Source: Deinococcus cellulosilyticus NBRC 106333 = KACC 11606
Lineage (GTDB): Bacteria > Deinococcota > Deinococci > Deinococcales > Deinococcaceae
Assembly (NCBI RefSeq): GCF_007990775.1
Contig: NZ_BJXB01000001.1
Location: 62,001-126,000 of the forward strand
Direction of reading: 5' to 3'
DNA: 64,000 bases
Position 1 is the first letter of the stretch; each line of letters opens with the position of its first letter. The notes beneath the pieces are model-generated. The model was not told where the DNA came from. It searched no databases and worked only from the letters and a program-made list of their open reading frames with translations. Positions 9,591 to 18,143 of this stretch are shown one piece after another. A program made the translations under genes and the position numbers.

Positions 9591-10625
9591 ATGCTGAAAA
9601 AGACCCTGATCACCACCATCTTGCTGAGTTGTGCTGGCACCCTCGCACAGGAAAACCCCACATGGACCAGTGTTCCCACCAGAGGAGACACCCTCTGCTC
9701 CGACGGCACCCCTTACCGCTACTACGAACTTCGCGCCAACCCGAAAAAACTGGTGGTCGATTTCATGGGGGGAGGGGCCTGCTGGAATGACCTGACCTGC
9801 GGTGCGGGCAGCAACACCTATGTGCCCAACCTGAGCAGCCTTCAGGCTCCAGGAGCTGTGGGAATCTACGACAAACGCAATGCATCCAACCCGGTGAAAG
9901 ACTGGTCTCACGTGTTTGTGCCCTACTGCACTGCAGATGTGCATCTGGGAAACAAAGTGGTGAAGTACAAAAATGGCACGGTGCACCACAAAGGGGCCGT
10001 CAATACGCAGGCTGTCCTGGGTGACATCTTCAAAAAATACCCTGAACTGGACCAGATTCTGGTCACGGGATGCAGCGCGGGCGCTTACGGGTCCATCATG
10101 GCGACCCCTTACCTGACCCGCCAGTATCCCAGAGCGAGGGTGGTGCAGTTCGGAGATGCAGGTCTTGGGGTGACCCCTTCCAGTTTCGGGGCTGTTGGCT
10201 TCAACAACTGGGGGGCAGGCAGTTCCATTCCAGACTGGATCGAGGGTCTCAAAACCATCAGAGCAGATGCCTCCAGACTGGACATTGCCGCCCTGTACAA
10301 CGTGATCGGCAAAACCTACCCCGAAGCCAGACTGTCCGAGGTCACCAGCAGCACCGACGTCACCCAGATCGGATTTTACGGCCTGATGAAGGGCATTGTG
10401 CAGCCTGATCAGACCGTTGCTGCAGAGTGGATGACCGCAGCCCTCAGGCAATTGAACACCCTGGCATCCACCACACCCAATTTCTCTGTCTACGTCTATC
10501 CTGGGCAGCAGCACTGTGTGATCAACCGTCCCGAGTTTTACAGCACCACCGTTTCAGGGGTAAAACTGACCGACTGGCTGAACCAGGAGCTGCAAGGGAA
10601 GAGACCTGCACCCGTTCTTCCATGA
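9591..10625 (+). CDS. Pectinacetylesterase/Notum-like serine esterase
   Basis: A 344-residue exported hydrolase. The signal peptide is MLKKTLITTILLSCAGTLAQ. Family hallmarks are the oxyanion loop GGGACWN, the nucleophile motif GCSAGAYGS, an acid FGDAG and a late histidine in GQQHCV, all in the order seen in pectin acetylesterases and Notum. It presumably removes acetyl or acyl esters from a polymer outside the cell. The ATG at 9591 is preferred because GGAG lies 7 bases upstream and the signal peptide then starts cleanly; an upstream in-frame ATG at 9513 would add a poor leader. Cysteines consistent with exported disulphides are visible. Confidence 0.82.
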   Translation: MLKKTLITTILLSCAGTLAQENPTWTSVPTRGDTLCSDGTPYRYYELRANPKKLVVDFMGGGACWNDLTCGAGSNTYVPNLSSLQAPGAVGIYDKRNASNPVKDWSHVFVPYCTADVHLGNKVVKYKNGTVHHKGAVNTQAVLGDIFKKYPELDQILVTGCSAGAYGSIMATPYLTRQYPRARVVQFGDAGLGVTPSSFGAVGFNNWGAGSSIPDWIEGLKTIRADASRLDIAALYNVIGKTYPEARLSEVTSSTDVTQIGFYGLMKGIVQPDQTVAAEWMTAALRQLNTLASTTPNFSVYVYPGQQHCVINRPEFYSTTVSGVKLTDWLNQELQGKRPAPVLP

Positions 10626-10675
10626 ACAGGTGTTTTTGCGTAGCCAGATGGGGTTCTCTCGGAGTAAAGTAAACC

Positions 10676-10936
10676 ATGGATGTTCAGATTTTCGTTTTGG
10701 CCCATTATTCCAGCAGCGCGGTCAACACCGGCACCGGAGAAGTCCGCCGGGTGTTCCTGACCCTCGCCCGCACTTACGACGACGCCAAAATCTTTGCTGA
10801 ACGGGATGCCGGACGGGAACTGGAATTCAAGACGGTGGTTCCAGACCACTGGGAGGCTGCCGGACCCAAGAAGCGCTTTTACGTGATCCTGCGCCAGAAA
10901 ATGCACGATCCCTTGCCCTTTCCAGAAGAAGAATGA
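10676..10936 (+). CDS. Small hypothetical protein
   Basis: An 86-residue soluble protein rich in charged residues, with no signal peptide or membrane segment. It reads as a compact alpha/beta domain (VQIFVLAHYSSSAVNTGTGEVRRVFLTLA). I do not recognise the family. Its codon use is like that of neighbouring genes, and it is followed 12 bases later by a clear terminator hairpin, which supports it being a real gene. It lies 50 bases behind the esterase gene on the same strand. Confidence 0.6.
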   Translation: MDVQIFVLAHYSSSAVNTGTGEVRRVFLTLARTYDDAKIFAERDAGRELEFKTVVPDHWEAAGPKKRFYVILRQKMHDPLPFPEEE

Positions 10937-10948
10937 GACATCAAAGGA

Positions 10949-10984
10949 CAGGGCGTCTTCCATAGACGCCCTGCCCTTCTGTTT
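10949..10984. terminator. Hairpin terminator between convergent genes
   Basis: A 9-bp perfect stem CAGGGCGTC / GACGCCCTG with a 7-base loop is followed by a pyrimidine-rich tail. It lies between the small gene (+) and the GH99-like gene (-) and probably serves both. Confidence 0.75.
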
Positions 10985-12186
10985 TACTGCGCCCTCAACA
11001 GTGCAGCAGCTTCATTCATCTTCAATACCGACATCCAACCGGACACCTGATCCAGGCGTTTCTGCTGCTCTGGACTTCCTGCATGTTTCTTGCGCTGCTG
11101 GTACAGTTCCAGCACAAGCTTCAGGTCCTGTTCTCCCAGACCTGAAACCCCGAGGCGCTCTTGCAGGTGGGTGAGGAACTGAAATCCGAATTCGCGGGTG
11201 GGCTCGATTGCGGTTCCCTCCCCATGGTCGTTCCAGGTGACCAGTTGCACCACGTCCACTTTTGAACGCAGGGCCAGATCCAGCGTCTGCCTGAAGGTGT
11301 CCAGTCCCACTGGAATGTGGAAATATCCCTCACCCCATCCCCCTTCCTGATAAAAATCATGGAAACCTGGATAGGCCGAACCCATCTTGACCCCGAAATT
11401 CTGGCGCTGTGCATAAAAGGATTTCAGGTGTTCCAGATGCGGGCGAGCATCCTGATAAACCCACGCGTGCTCCCCTCTACAGTCTGCTGAAATCTCCTGC
11501 ACCTCATACCAGAGGGAAACCAGACAGGGCTGTGGATTCAAATTTTCCAGCAAATCAGCCCAGTCTGAAGGCTTCTGAACCGTCTGTGGTCCAAACACCA
11601 TCAAAAGGGGGTGCCCTTGCACCTGAAAATACTGGGGGTCAGAAAAATGGTTCTGCTGCAGGAACAACAGGTCCTTTCTCACCTGTGCCAGAGGGTCAGT
11701 CACCACACCCCGCTCGAAAGCAATCCTGACGTTCTGGTCCTCATAGACCATGGCATACTTCAGGCCAAAACGTCCCAGTTGCCCGATCAGGGCTTCTGCA
11801 TTTGCACGGTTTCTGGGGTAGTCGTACAGGACGGTGGTTCCGGGCCAGTCGATCATCACCCCGTCAATGCCCGACAGTTTCATCAGAAGCAGTTGATACT
11901 CGATCAGGTCGGGATCACCAGACGCATAAGGCCCCGTCAGAGGGTAGTGGTGGGCCGCAATCTGCTGCCTGTCCTCCAGCAGATCATCTGGATTCTGGGT
12001 GTTCATGGTCCAGTGCTGGCCCCAGGCACCAGAAAACTCCCTGCTCTCAAACCAGGGCATCAGGTGTGCGAAAACAGGTGTGGTTTCCGTTTTGGTGACT
12101 GCAACAGGTGTGGCCTGAGCTGAAACCGGCGCACCCAGCAACAACAGGACTGCAGGCGTCCAAAAAAGTCTGTGCAGGATCTGCAT
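10984..12186 (-). CDS. GH99/GH71-like glycoside hydrolase, exported
   Basis: A 400-residue protein with signal peptide (MQILHRLFWTPAVLLLLGAPVSAQA). Hallmarks of the GH99/71-like TIM-barrel group are present: AHLMPWF, HHYPLTGPYASGDPDLIEYQ, MKLSGIDGVMIDW and the C-terminal TWNDHGEGTAIEPT, which carries the likely catalytic acidic pair. GH99 enzymes are endo-acting on alpha-mannosides; the substrate here is not proven. The ATG at 12186 starts the signal peptide; a TTG at 12198 would overlap the upstream ATPase stop. It is the last gene of the Opp-type transporter operon, suggesting it trims glycans whose fragments that transporter imports. Confidence 0.75.
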   Translation of the reverse strand: MQILHRLFWTPAVLLLLGAPVSAQATPVAVTKTETTPVFAHLMPWFESREFSGAWGQHWTMNTQNPDDLLEDRQQIAAHHYPLTGPYASGDPDLIEYQLLLMKLSGIDGVMIDWPGTTVLYDYPRNRANAEALIGQLGRFGLKYAMVYEDQNVRIAFERGVVTDPLAQVRKDLLFLQQNHFSDPQYFQVQGHPLLMVFGPQTVQKPSDWADLLENLNPQPCLVSLWYEVQEISADCRGEHAWVYQDARPHLEHLKSFYAQRQNFGVKMGSAYPGFHDFYQEGGWGEGYFHIPVGLDTFRQTLDLALRSKVDVVQLVTWNDHGEGTAIEPTREFGFQFLTHLQERLGVSGLGEQDLKLVLELYQQRKKHAGSPEQQKRLDQVSGWMSVLKMNEAAALLRAQ

Positions 12187-12194
12187 GAAACAGC

Positions 12195-13205
12195 TCAACC
12201 TTTCAGCACCGGATCATGCAGGATGCATCTGACCTGATGTCCAGAACCCACCGTGTACATCTGGGGCAAGTGCTCACTGCAGGCGGGTCTTGCGTGGGGA
12301 CAGCGTGGAGCAAAAGGACAGCCTGGAGGAAGGTTTTTCAGGTCGGGGATTTCGCCTCTGGCCTCCACAGGCCCCTGTTTCAGGTGAGCGTCTGGATCGG
12401 GTGCGGCCTGTTTCAGGAGCTGGGTGTAAGGGTGCCTGGGACGCTGGATCACCTCATCTGCAGGTCCCATCTCCACAAGGTGCCCAGCGTACATCACCGC
12501 GATGCGGTCACTCATGTACCTTGCTCCAGCCAGATCGTGCGTGATGAACAGCATCGCCAGACCTTCCTGATCCCGCAAATCCAGCAAGAGGTTCATGATG
12601 TCCAGTCGGATTGAGACATCGAGGGCACTGGTGGGTTCATCGGCCAGGATCACCGAGGGCTGAACGGCAAGGGCCCGGGCAATGCTCACCCTCTGACGTT
12701 GACCTCCTGAAAGTTCATGTGGGCGTTTGGGGGCATAACTTGCTCCAGGAAACAGTCCAACACGATTCAACAGCTGGTGAACCTGCTGCTGGACCTGTCT
12801 TCCTTTCGCCAGGCGGTGGATCTGGAAGGGTCTGGACAGAATGTAGGAGATGGGCTGCTGGGGGTTCAGGCTGGCATAGGGGTCCTGAAAGATCATCTGC
12901 ACCTGCTTGCGAAAGCGGGCCAGAGCAGGGCCTTTCATGTGTTGTGGCACAGGCTGCCCAGAAATCTGAATGCTGCCACTGCTGGGGGTGTACAGCTGTG
13001 AGATCAGGCGGGCAATGGTGCTCTTGCCGCTTCCTGATTCTCCCACCAGGCCCAGCACCTCTCCCCTGTGGATGGTGAAACTGACGTTGTTCACTGCAAC
13101 AATGGACCGTCCCGATTTCCCCACTGCAAATGCTTTGGTGAGGTTCACGACTTCCAGGGCTGGAGGGGCCTGTGTCAAAGGCTCAGGGCCTGCGGAGAGC
13201 TTCAC
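12195..13205 (-). CDS. Opp/Dpp-type ABC transporter ATP-binding protein
   Basis: A 336-residue cytoplasmic ATPase. Walker A GESGSGKST (55-63), signature LSGGQRQRV, Walker B VILADEPTSALD and the C-terminal oligopeptide-transporter extension with clustered cysteines (CPFAPRCPHARPAC, for an iron-sulfur or zinc site) define an OppF-like subunit. The gene overlaps the preceding permease-ATPase gene by 23 bases and so is co-translated. It pairs with the ATPase half of that fusion to drive uptake. The glycosidase neighbours suggest an oligosaccharide rather than a peptide substrate. Confidence 0.93.
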   Translation of the reverse strand: MKLSAGPEPLTQAPPALEVVNLTKAFAVGKSGRSIVAVNNVSFTIHRGEVLGLVGESGSGKSTIARLISQLYTPSSGSIQISGQPVPQHMKGPALARFRKQVQMIFQDPYASLNPQQPISYILSRPFQIHRLAKGRQVQQQVHQLLNRVGLFPGASYAPKRPHELSGGQRQRVSIARALAVQPSVILADEPTSALDVSIRLDIMNLLLDLRDQEGLAMLFITHDLAGARYMSDRIAVMYAGHLVEMGPADEVIQRPRHPYTQLLKQAAPDPDAHLKQGPVEARGEIPDLKNLPPGCPFAPRCPHARPACSEHLPQMYTVGSGHQVRCILHDPVLKG

Positions 13206-15063
13206 GGGTCACCTCCTTGCTGTTCCGCGGGTGCAAAAAGCAGGACACTGCATGGTCTGAAAGGGTTTCAGTGCGCTGGGGTTTGTGGGTGTCACAGGTG
13301 CCTGCCATGCGAACCGGACAGCGTTCAAAAAAGGGACAGCCTTTCAGTTCCCGATTCAGGGCAGGGGGTCTGCCAGGAATGCCCTCTCTGCGTTCTTTTG
13401 GCCCGGTCAGGGGTGGAAAAGCATGCATGAGTTTCTGGGTGTAAGGGTGCTGGGGGTGCTGGTAAAGCTGCTGGGCAGGGGCCTCCTCCACGATCTCTCC
13501 GGCGTACATGATGCAGATGCGGTCAGCCATCTCCACAAGAAGGGAGAGGTCATGCGTGATGAACACAATGGAGATCCCCAGTTTGCGCCTCACCTGATCA
13601 ATTTCCTGCAGGATGGATCGCTGGACCACCACATCAAGTGCCGTGGTGGGTTCATCCATCACGATGAGTTTCGGTTCCAGTGCGAGGGCAATGGCAATCA
13701 CCACCCGCTGTTTCATGCCCCCGGAAAGCTGGTGGGGAAAGCTGTCCAGAAACTCGGGCCGGATGCCCACCAGCCTGAAAAGTTCTTTCGCTCTGCTGTC
13801 CAGGCGCTTTTTATCGGTAACCCCGTGAAACAGCATGGCGTCGTAGACCTGTTCGCGCACCTTGATGATGGGATTGAGCACGTTCATGGAGGCCTGAAAG
13901 ACCACAGAGTAATCCCTCCAGCGGGTCTGTCTGAGGATGTTTTCGGGCAGGGAAAGCAGGTCCTGGCCATTCAAGAGGGACTTGCCGGAAAAGACCTCAC
14001 CAGGGGCTTCGAGAAGTCTGGTGGCCGCAAATGCCAGGGTGGATTTCCCACAGCCCGATTCTCCTGCGAGACCTACAAATTCTCCGGGTTTCACGGTCAG
14101 GCTCACATCTCGCACGGCCCGCACCTGGCCTTTCTGGGTCCGGTATCCGGCATTCAGGTCCCGGATGTCCAGCAGAACCCCAGGCAATGGAGACGCAGTG
14201 TTTTGCCGTTGCACCGCTTTTCTGCGGCGAGAAGGTTTGACCATCAATCTTGGGTTCTGAAGCTGGTCGATGGTGAAATTCAGCAAAGCGAAACTGGTGC
14301 CGACCAGAGAAATGCAAAGGCCTGGGGCAGCAATCCACCACCAGGCTCCTTGCAAGAGTGCTCCCTTGGCTCCGGCCCAGAACAGCATGGTGCCCCAGGT
14401 GACCAGGCCCACATCTCCCAGGCCGATGAAAGACAGGGCGGCCTCGCTGAGCACAGCATAAAGGGCTGCACCAAAAAAGTTGGCGGCGATCAGGCCAGTC
14501 ATGTTGGGCATCATTTCAAAGAAGATGATGCGCCAGGGGCTTTCCCCGATCACACTGGACGCATGGATGAAATCCCGGTTCCTGAGGGCCAGGGCCTGTG
14601 AACGGATCACCCGTGCCCCAAACGCCCAGCCGGTAAAGGAGATCACCAGAATGATGGAGTAAAGCCCTCCCCCTTGCATGAAGGTGCTGGCCACAATCAG
14701 CAGGGGAAGTCCGGGAAGCACCAGAAACACGTTGGTCAGGGTGTTGATGAGGTCATCCACCCAGCCTCCAAAGTAGGCTGCCGTGAGTCCAAGGGTGACC
14801 GCTATCAGGGTGGTGGTGATTCCAGCCACAAAACCCACCAACAGGGTCAGTCTGGCCCCGTAAAGCATCTGGGAGAAGATGTCCTGTCCCAGTGCAGTGG
14901 TGCCCAGCAGGTGCTCTTTCGATGGAGGAAGCCAGAACGGCAGGTCTCCTCTGTTGGGATTGAATTCAGTGAGCAGGGGGGCAAACAACCCCATGAGGAC
15001 GAGAATGCCCAGCAGCACCAGTCCTGCAATCGCACGGGGTTGCCTGAACAGGTCCTGATTCAT
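13183..15063 (-). CDS. Opp/Dpp-type ABC permease-ATPase fusion
   Basis: A 626-residue fusion protein. Residues about 1-275 form a DppC-like permease with an EAA loop (about 207: EAALSFIGLGDV). After a basic linker (about 276-295), residues about 297-626 form a DppD-like ATPase with Walker A GESGCGKST (about 334-342), signature LSGGMKQRV, Walker B LIVMDEPTTALD and the cysteine-rich C-terminal motif. Permease and ATPase are usually separate genes, though such fusions are known in some bacteria. The ATG overlaps the stop of the upstream permease gene by 4 bases. It works with the 15060-16049 permease and the 12195-13205 ATPase. Confidence 0.92.
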   Translation of the reverse strand: MNQDLFRQPRAIAGLVLLGILVLMGLFAPLLTEFNPNRGDLPFWLPPSKEHLLGTTALGQDIFSQMLYGARLTLLVGFVAGITTTLIAVTLGLTAAYFGGWVDDLINTLTNVFLVLPGLPLLIVASTFMQGGGLYSIILVISFTGWAFGARVIRSQALALRNRDFIHASSVIGESPWRIIFFEMMPNMTGLIAANFFGAALYAVLSEAALSFIGLGDVGLVTWGTMLFWAGAKGALLQGAWWWIAAPGLCISLVGTSFALLNFTIDQLQNPRLMVKPSRRRKAVQRQNTASPLPGVLLDIRDLNAGYRTQKGQVRAVRDVSLTVKPGEFVGLAGESGCGKSTLAFAATRLLEAPGEVFSGKSLLNGQDLLSLPENILRQTRWRDYSVVFQASMNVLNPIIKVREQVYDAMLFHGVTDKKRLDSRAKELFRLVGIRPEFLDSFPHQLSGGMKQRVVIAIALALEPKLIVMDEPTTALDVVVQRSILQEIDQVRRKLGISIVFITHDLSLLVEMADRICIMYAGEIVEEAPAQQLYQHPQHPYTQKLMHAFPPLTGPKERREGIPGRPPALNRELKGCPFFERCPVRMAGTCDTHKPQRTETLSDHAVSCFLHPRNSKEVTREALRRP

Positions 15064-16049
15064 GCCGCTCCCCCATCCCGCACCCGTGGGTCAAGCACGC
15101 TGTAGAGCAGGTCAACGACAAAGTTGGCGATCAGCACAGCGGCCGCAATCATCAGGAAGATGGCCTGCATCAGGGGATAGTCCAGCGCGTAAACCGCATT
15201 GTTGAGGTACAGACCAAGACCAGGATAGGAGAAAACAACCTCGACAAGCACCGACCCACCCACCACGAAACCCAGGGCCATCCCAAACCCCGTGAAGCTG
15301 GGAATCAGGGCGTTTCTGAGCACATAGCGGCCCAGAATCCTGCCATTGGGGAGTCCTTTTGCTCTGGCAAAAGCCACGTAATCCTCGGACATCACGCTGA
15401 TCACGTTGTTGCGCATGGTGAGAAGCCACCCTCCGGCAGAGGTCACCACAATGGTCAGGGCAGGGAGTGCTCCGTGCCACAACAGGGATTTCCACCACCC
15501 CAGACTGAAAGCAGCACCGGGAAAGGGGTCGAGTGCCCCGCTGAGTGGGAAAAAGCTGAATTTGTATGCCAGAAAGAACAGCAGAAGCAGGGCCAGCCAG
15601 AAATAGGGCATGCTGTTCAGAAAAAGGGCCAGCATCGGCAGGTTGTCTGCAATCAGGTCTCCCATGCGCCACGCACTGTACACACCCATTGCACTGCCGA
15701 TCAGGAAGGCCATCACGGTGGAAAAGCCCACCAGACCGATGGTGTAAGGGGCGATGGTGGCCAGCACCTCTGAAACGGGGGTGGGGTACAGGCTGATCGA
15801 GCGGCCCAGGTCTCCGTGCAGCAGTTTCCACAGGTAGGTCAGGTACTGCTGGATGGGGGTGCTTTTGTCGTCCAGACCGTAAGCAACCCTCAAAGCGTCA
15901 ATGGAATCCAGGGTAAAGCGGCCCTGGTATTTCGCCAGCATGGCCCCGATGGGATCTCCCGGCACCAGTCTGGGCAGGATGAAATTCAGGGTCACGGCCA
16001 CCCACAGGGTGAACAGCAGAAACAGAAATTTGCGGAGCAGGTAGGGCAT
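15060..16049 (-). CDS. Opp/Dpp-type ABC transporter permease
   Basis: A 329-residue inner-membrane protein of the DppB type. The N-terminal PYLLRKFLFLLFTLWVAVTLNFILPRLVPGDP is the usual first helix plus periplasmic entry, followed by five more helices and an EAA loop (DYVAFARAKGLPNGRIL). AAAGGAGATCC directly precedes the ATG at 16049. It forms the membrane channel with the permease half of the downstream fusion. The solute-binding-protein gene lies 146 bases upstream in the same direction. Confidence 0.93.
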   Translation of the reverse strand: MPYLLRKFLFLLFTLWVAVTLNFILPRLVPGDPIGAMLAKYQGRFTLDSIDALRVAYGLDDKSTPIQQYLTYLWKLLHGDLGRSISLYPTPVSEVLATIAPYTIGLVGFSTVMAFLIGSAMGVYSAWRMGDLIADNLPMLALFLNSMPYFWLALLLLFFLAYKFSFFPLSGALDPFPGAAFSLGWWKSLLWHGALPALTIVVTSAGGWLLTMRNNVISVMSEDYVAFARAKGLPNGRILGRYVLRNALIPSFTGFGMALGFVVGGSVLVEVVFSYPGLGLYLNNAVYALDYPLMQAIFLMIAAAVLIANFVVDLLYSVLDPRVRDGGAA

Positions 16050-16195
16050 GGATCTCCTTTCAGGGGAGAGAACCCCCCGGATTCACCTGCCGCGCGAACC
16101 CGAGGGGGAAAGAGGAAAGAAACTGGAAGAAGCATGTGATGAAAGGGAACAACTCAGGGCAGGTCAGAATCTGGCTTGCATGTGTGCCTCCGTTC

Positions 16196-17830
16196 TCAGC
16201 GGGGTTTGACGTTGAGGAACAGGAGTCTGGTTCCGGCCTGATCATCGACGTTGCCATCGTAATAGGGGTTTTTGTCGCTGGGGAAATTGGTGAAACGGGT
16301 GGTGTTGAAGATCCCGAACTGGCTTCTGTCGGTGAGGGGCAGCCAGGGCAGGTCTTTCATCACCTGGGTGACTGCGGTTGCCAGGGCTTTCTTCTGTGCA
16401 GCAGCATTGCTGGTGGCACGGAACTCATCCAGCGCTTTTGTGACCACCGGGTTGGTGTAGCGGGTCAGGTTGCTGGGAGAGGTCTGGCCCACAGGTGCAG
16501 TGTTGTTGGGGTGGAAGGACTGGTAGAACAGGTAGTAGGGGCTGGGTCCGGTGCCCCAGCTCCAGGACACGCCCATGTCGTACGTGCCCGTCTGGAACTC
16601 CGTGATGTACCCGCTGAAGGCCTGCTGGTCCACGGTGCTGTTGATCCCGAGGACTTCGAGGTTGTCGCTGACCACCTGGGCGAGGGTGATGTAATCGGTC
16701 CAGCCTGCACCCACCAGGATTCTGAAGGTGGGGAGGGGTTTGCCGTCCTTGCCCAGTCGCCGGCCATTGCTGTCTTTTTTATAACCAGCGGCAGTGAGTG
16801 CTCTGTCTGCTGCTGCAGGATCAAATTTCAGGTCCAGGTCACCCGGAGTAGTGGGGAACCACACCTTCTTCTGGGCGGGAATCACTGCACTCACATCTGC
16901 ACCCTTCAGGACCCCTGCGTAAGCCTTGAGGGCGGCCTCATCGGTGTTGATGCCCTGGGCAATGGCCCTTCTGAAGGCAACGTCACTGAAGGGTGCTTTG
17001 GCGTTGTTGAAGTACAGGAAGTTGGTGCTGTTCACCGGCCACCAGTAGGTGTTGTTCTTGCCCTTGCTGGCGTACTGGGCTCTGGGATCGGTCAGACCGA
17101 TGTAGGAGAAGTCCCCTTCGGCTTTGAGCATCTTGAGGAGGGCGGCATCGTTTCCGTTGGTGGGAAGCCAGACAATGGCGTCAATGTAAGGCTTGTCTTT
17201 CATCCAGTAGTTGGGATTCTTCAGGACCCTGAGGGCCTGCTGGCTGTAGCTGTCAAAGATGAAGGGTCCGGTGCCCACGGCTTTCTGATTGGTTTCCTGG
17301 GTGGGGTTCTGGACCTTGCTCCAGATGTGCTCTGGCACGATGGCCTGGGTGGCAATGAACGGGAAGATGGGGGCGTTGGGTTCTTTGAATTTGAACACCA
17401 CGGTGTTGTCATTGGTGGCGGTCACACTGGTGAGGCCACTGCTCCAGATGCTGGACAGGTTGTGTTTTTTGAGGTAATTGAAGGTGAATTCCACGTCATT
17501 TGCAGAAAATGCCTTGCCATCGTTCCACTTGACTCCATCCCGGGTGTTCACGGTGAGGGTCAGGTTGTCTTTAGACCACCTGTATTTGGTGCCCAGCACG
17601 TTGGTGACCTTGCCATTGAGGTTGTTCACAAAGAACAGGGTCTCGTAAATGGCAGAGAGGGTCGGTGGCAGGTGCTGGTCATTGGGGGTGAAGGGGTTGA
17701 GGTTGAAAGACCCCCACTGCAGGGTGCGCACCACCGTGAAGGGGTGCTGGGGCTCGGCAGCCTGGGCGGTGGTGACAGTGAGGGCTGCGGTGAGCAGGGC
17801 CAGGGTGGACAGGACAGCAGTTCTTTTCAT
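16196..17830 (-). CDS. ABC transporter solute-binding protein, family 5
   Basis: A 544-residue periplasmic binding protein of the OppA/DppA type. The signal peptide MKRTAVLSTLALLTAALTVTTAQA has no lipobox. Family 5 segments are seen: IYETLFFVNNLNGKV, WSKDNLTLTVNTRDGVKWNDGK and FRRAIAQGINTDE. GAGGT precedes the ATG. It is the first gene of the transporter operon, and its promoter region holds four TGAACGTTCA-type operators shared with two sugar-type regulators and a glycosidase. A carbohydrate ligand is therefore inferred rather than a peptide; some family 5 proteins do bind oligosaccharides. Confidence 0.92.
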   Translation of the reverse strand: MKRTAVLSTLALLTAALTVTTAQAAEPQHPFTVVRTLQWGSFNLNPFTPNDQHLPPTLSAIYETLFFVNNLNGKVTNVLGTKYRWSKDNLTLTVNTRDGVKWNDGKAFSANDVEFTFNYLKKHNLSSIWSSGLTSVTATNDNTVVFKFKEPNAPIFPFIATQAIVPEHIWSKVQNPTQETNQKAVGTGPFIFDSYSQQALRVLKNPNYWMKDKPYIDAIVWLPTNGNDAALLKMLKAEGDFSYIGLTDPRAQYASKGKNNTYWWPVNSTNFLYFNNAKAPFSDVAFRRAIAQGINTDEAALKAYAGVLKGADVSAVIPAQKKVWFPTTPGDLDLKFDPAAADRALTAAGYKKDSNGRRLGKDGKPLPTFRILVGAGWTDYITLAQVVSDNLEVLGINSTVDQQAFSGYITEFQTGTYDMGVSWSWGTGPSPYYLFYQSFHPNNTAPVGQTSPSNLTRYTNPVVTKALDEFRATSNAAAQKKALATAVTQVMKDLPWLPLTDRSQFGIFNTTRFTNFPSDKNPYYDGNVDDQAGTRLLFLNVKPR

Positions 17831-17912
17831 ACATACCTCGAAATGGGTGGATTTCCGGTGGGCGAAAGGACACAGGGTCCAACGGTCAGCAGGATGCAGG
17901 CGTGAAAGGATT

Positions 17913-17926
17913 TCTGAACGTTCAGA
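17913..17926. promoter_or_regulatory. Operator TCTGAACGTTCAGA, downstream site
   Basis: A perfect 14-bp palindrome in the 5' leader of the solute-binding-protein gene, 83 bases before its ATG. Confidence 0.8.
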
Positions 17927-17983
17927 TTCTGGTCCACAAAGGAACCTATGGACACCAGAATGACCTCACCATTGATCTTGTGT

Positions 17984-17993
17984 TGAACGTTCA
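17984..17993. promoter_or_regulatory. Operator TGAACGTTCA at the start point
   Basis: A perfect 10-bp palindrome placed 5 bases past the -10 box of the solute-binding-protein promoter, where a bound repressor would block transcription. Confidence 0.82.
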
Positions 17994-17998
17994 GATTT

Positions 17999-18028
17999 AC
18001 CATAGCTCAGCTTCTTCTTTCCTGTCAA
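17999..18028 (-). promoter_or_regulatory. Promoter of the Opp-type transporter operon
   Basis: Read on the minus strand: TTGACA (18028-18023), 18-base spacer, TATGGT (18004-17999). The operator at 17984-17993 covers the expected start point. Confidence 0.75.
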
Positions 18029-18089
18029 TACTCTCAAAAGGGATTATTAACGCAAGACTGGGGTTAATTTGATCCATACCGTCATCTTC

Positions 18090-18124
18090 TGAACGTTCAC
18101 TGCTTCAATCAATCAGAACGTTCA
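18090..18124. promoter_or_regulatory. Two upstream operators of the transporter promoter
   Basis: TGAACGTTCA (18090-18099) and AGAACGTTCA (18115-18124, one arm base off) lie 25 bp apart centre to centre. They may allow looping with the two downstream sites. Confidence 0.7.
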
Positions 18125-18143
18125 GAATTGATGGCGAAAAACC

